This document shows, one piece after another, positions 63,657 to 64,000 of a DNA stretch of 64,000 nt (position 1 is its first letter; each line of letters begins with the position of its first letter). Both the position numbers and the translations under genes were made by a program. Source of the DNA: Bacteroidota bacterium (GTDB lineage Bacteria; Bacteroidota; Ignavibacteria; Ignavibacteriales; Ignavibacteriaceae); contig JADFLR010000005.1 of the NCBI GenBank assembly GCA_022564295.1, forward strand, positions 1 through 64,000, in the 5' to 3' direction. The notes beneath the pieces are model-generated. The model was not told where the DNA came from. It saw only the letters and a list, made by a program, of their open reading frames with translations, and searched no databases.

Positions 63657-64000
63657 ATGGAAAAATACAGAAAGAATAGAATCCTAAATGCTTTTCTATC
63701 TATTGTAGGTTTCATTATTATCATAATATCTCTTCTCTATTCATATTTTCAGCTTTCAAATGCAGAAGATGAGCTCACTAAAAAAAGAATTCAGATAGAT
63801 AGTTTAAATACAATAAATGATTCACTTAATAATAGTGTTGAAGAATTAAAACTCACACAAAATTCTATCTTAGATTTTTTAGTGTCAGTTACTGGTGAAC
63901 GAAACATAAGTATATTAAACTCGTCGGTAGATTGGAATGAGATTCAAAGTGAAATATTAAATTTGTCATCTGGTAACAGAAAAGATGCAATTCTTTTTGC
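63657..64000 (+). CDS. Partial membrane protein with coiled coil (runs off window)
   Basis: From ATG 63657 (an in-frame TTG at 63645 with AAGGA upstream is an alternative): a basic start, one membrane helix (AFLSIVGFIIIIISLLYSYF), then a coiled-coil-like stretch (EDELTKKRIQIDSLNTINDS) and a polar domain cut by the window end. Topology suggests a membrane-anchored periplasmic or cytosolic sensor. Not in the track because it is open-ended. Confidence 0.6.
   Translation, partial: MEKYRKNRILNAFLSIVGFIIIIISLLYSYFQLSNAEDELTKKRIQIDSLNTINDSLNNSVEELKLTQNSILDFLVSVTGERNISILNSSVDWNEIQSEILNLSSGNRKDAILF

Noticed and set aside
1-64000. CRISPR arrays or cas genes
   Set aside because: No regularly spaced 25-40-nt repeats and no Cas-like ORFs are seen.

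Overview
The window is a low-GC chromosomal segment that I would place in the Ignavibacteria / Chlorobi side of Bacteroidota. The grounds are AT-rich codon use, a DUF5916-type outer-membrane protein, OprO/P-type porin and CusA-type RND proteins, a decayed type IX secretion (T9SS) sorting-domain fragment, a Bacteroidota-like promoter (TTG-N19-TATATTTA) before the trp operon, and interspersed GTCATTC / CGCTCAGC repeats. This placement is inference; there is no rRNA in the window.

Layout. 1-2.8 kb: accessory edge with a partial secreted protein, a Ser/Thr kinase bracketed by a 12-bp inverted repeat next to an attC-like palindrome, and a GIY-YIG nuclease gene lying between the intact 3' end of argS and a second, decayed copy of that same 3' end. 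2.8-6.1 kb: argS, rsfS, a LytR_C protein and a small secreted protein. 6.2-13.9 kb: a complete trp operon (trpL leader peptide and attenuator, trpE-G-D-C-F, a DAHP synthase, trpB-A), tightly overlapped. 14-26.5 kb: housekeeping genes (RidA-like, mazG, phoH, LysM protein, lipoprotein, radC, a TPR/periplasmic-binding lipoprotein-type protein, TPR, guaA, gcvH, accC, accB, efp, a YfgM-like TPR protein) and tRNA-Arg(CCG). radC seems to lack an ATG/GTG/TTG start and may use ATT.

27-41.6 kb: envelope locus on the minus strand with two paralogous secreted proteins (one frameshifted) bracketing an outer-membrane protein, an Fn3-like protein, a porin, two CusA/CzcA-size RND pumps and a very short adaptor-like lipoprotein between the pumps, then a DUF5916 barrel protein. 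42-49.3 kb: small hypotheticals, a tRNA-Arg remnant, YgjP-like peptidase, PHP protein, a 5'-truncated outer-membrane barrel fragment, a heme-type membrane protein, dapF, TM2 and DUF2752 proteins. 49.5-52.0 kb: a four-gene pseudopilin/PilX-like operon.

52.66 kb to the right edge: a mobile island. A 28-nt copy of a tmRNA-like 3' end lies next to a tyrosine integrase, and everything rightward is on the plus strand: lipoproteins, a GHKL (Hsp90/MORC-like) ATPase with its own duplicated leader, a 2-TM zinc-ribbon protein and a partner, then a replication-like module (tandem 11-bp repeats, a 48-aa ribbon-helix-helix protein, two small proteins, an AAA+ replicative ATPase, six AAGTGTAA boxes), decayed gene fragments and two small membrane proteins. 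The orientation of the tmRNA end predicts that the intact ssrA lies to the right, outside the window. The best candidates for an undescribed system are the GHKL ATPase trio in the island and the GIY-YIG / argS-end duplication.
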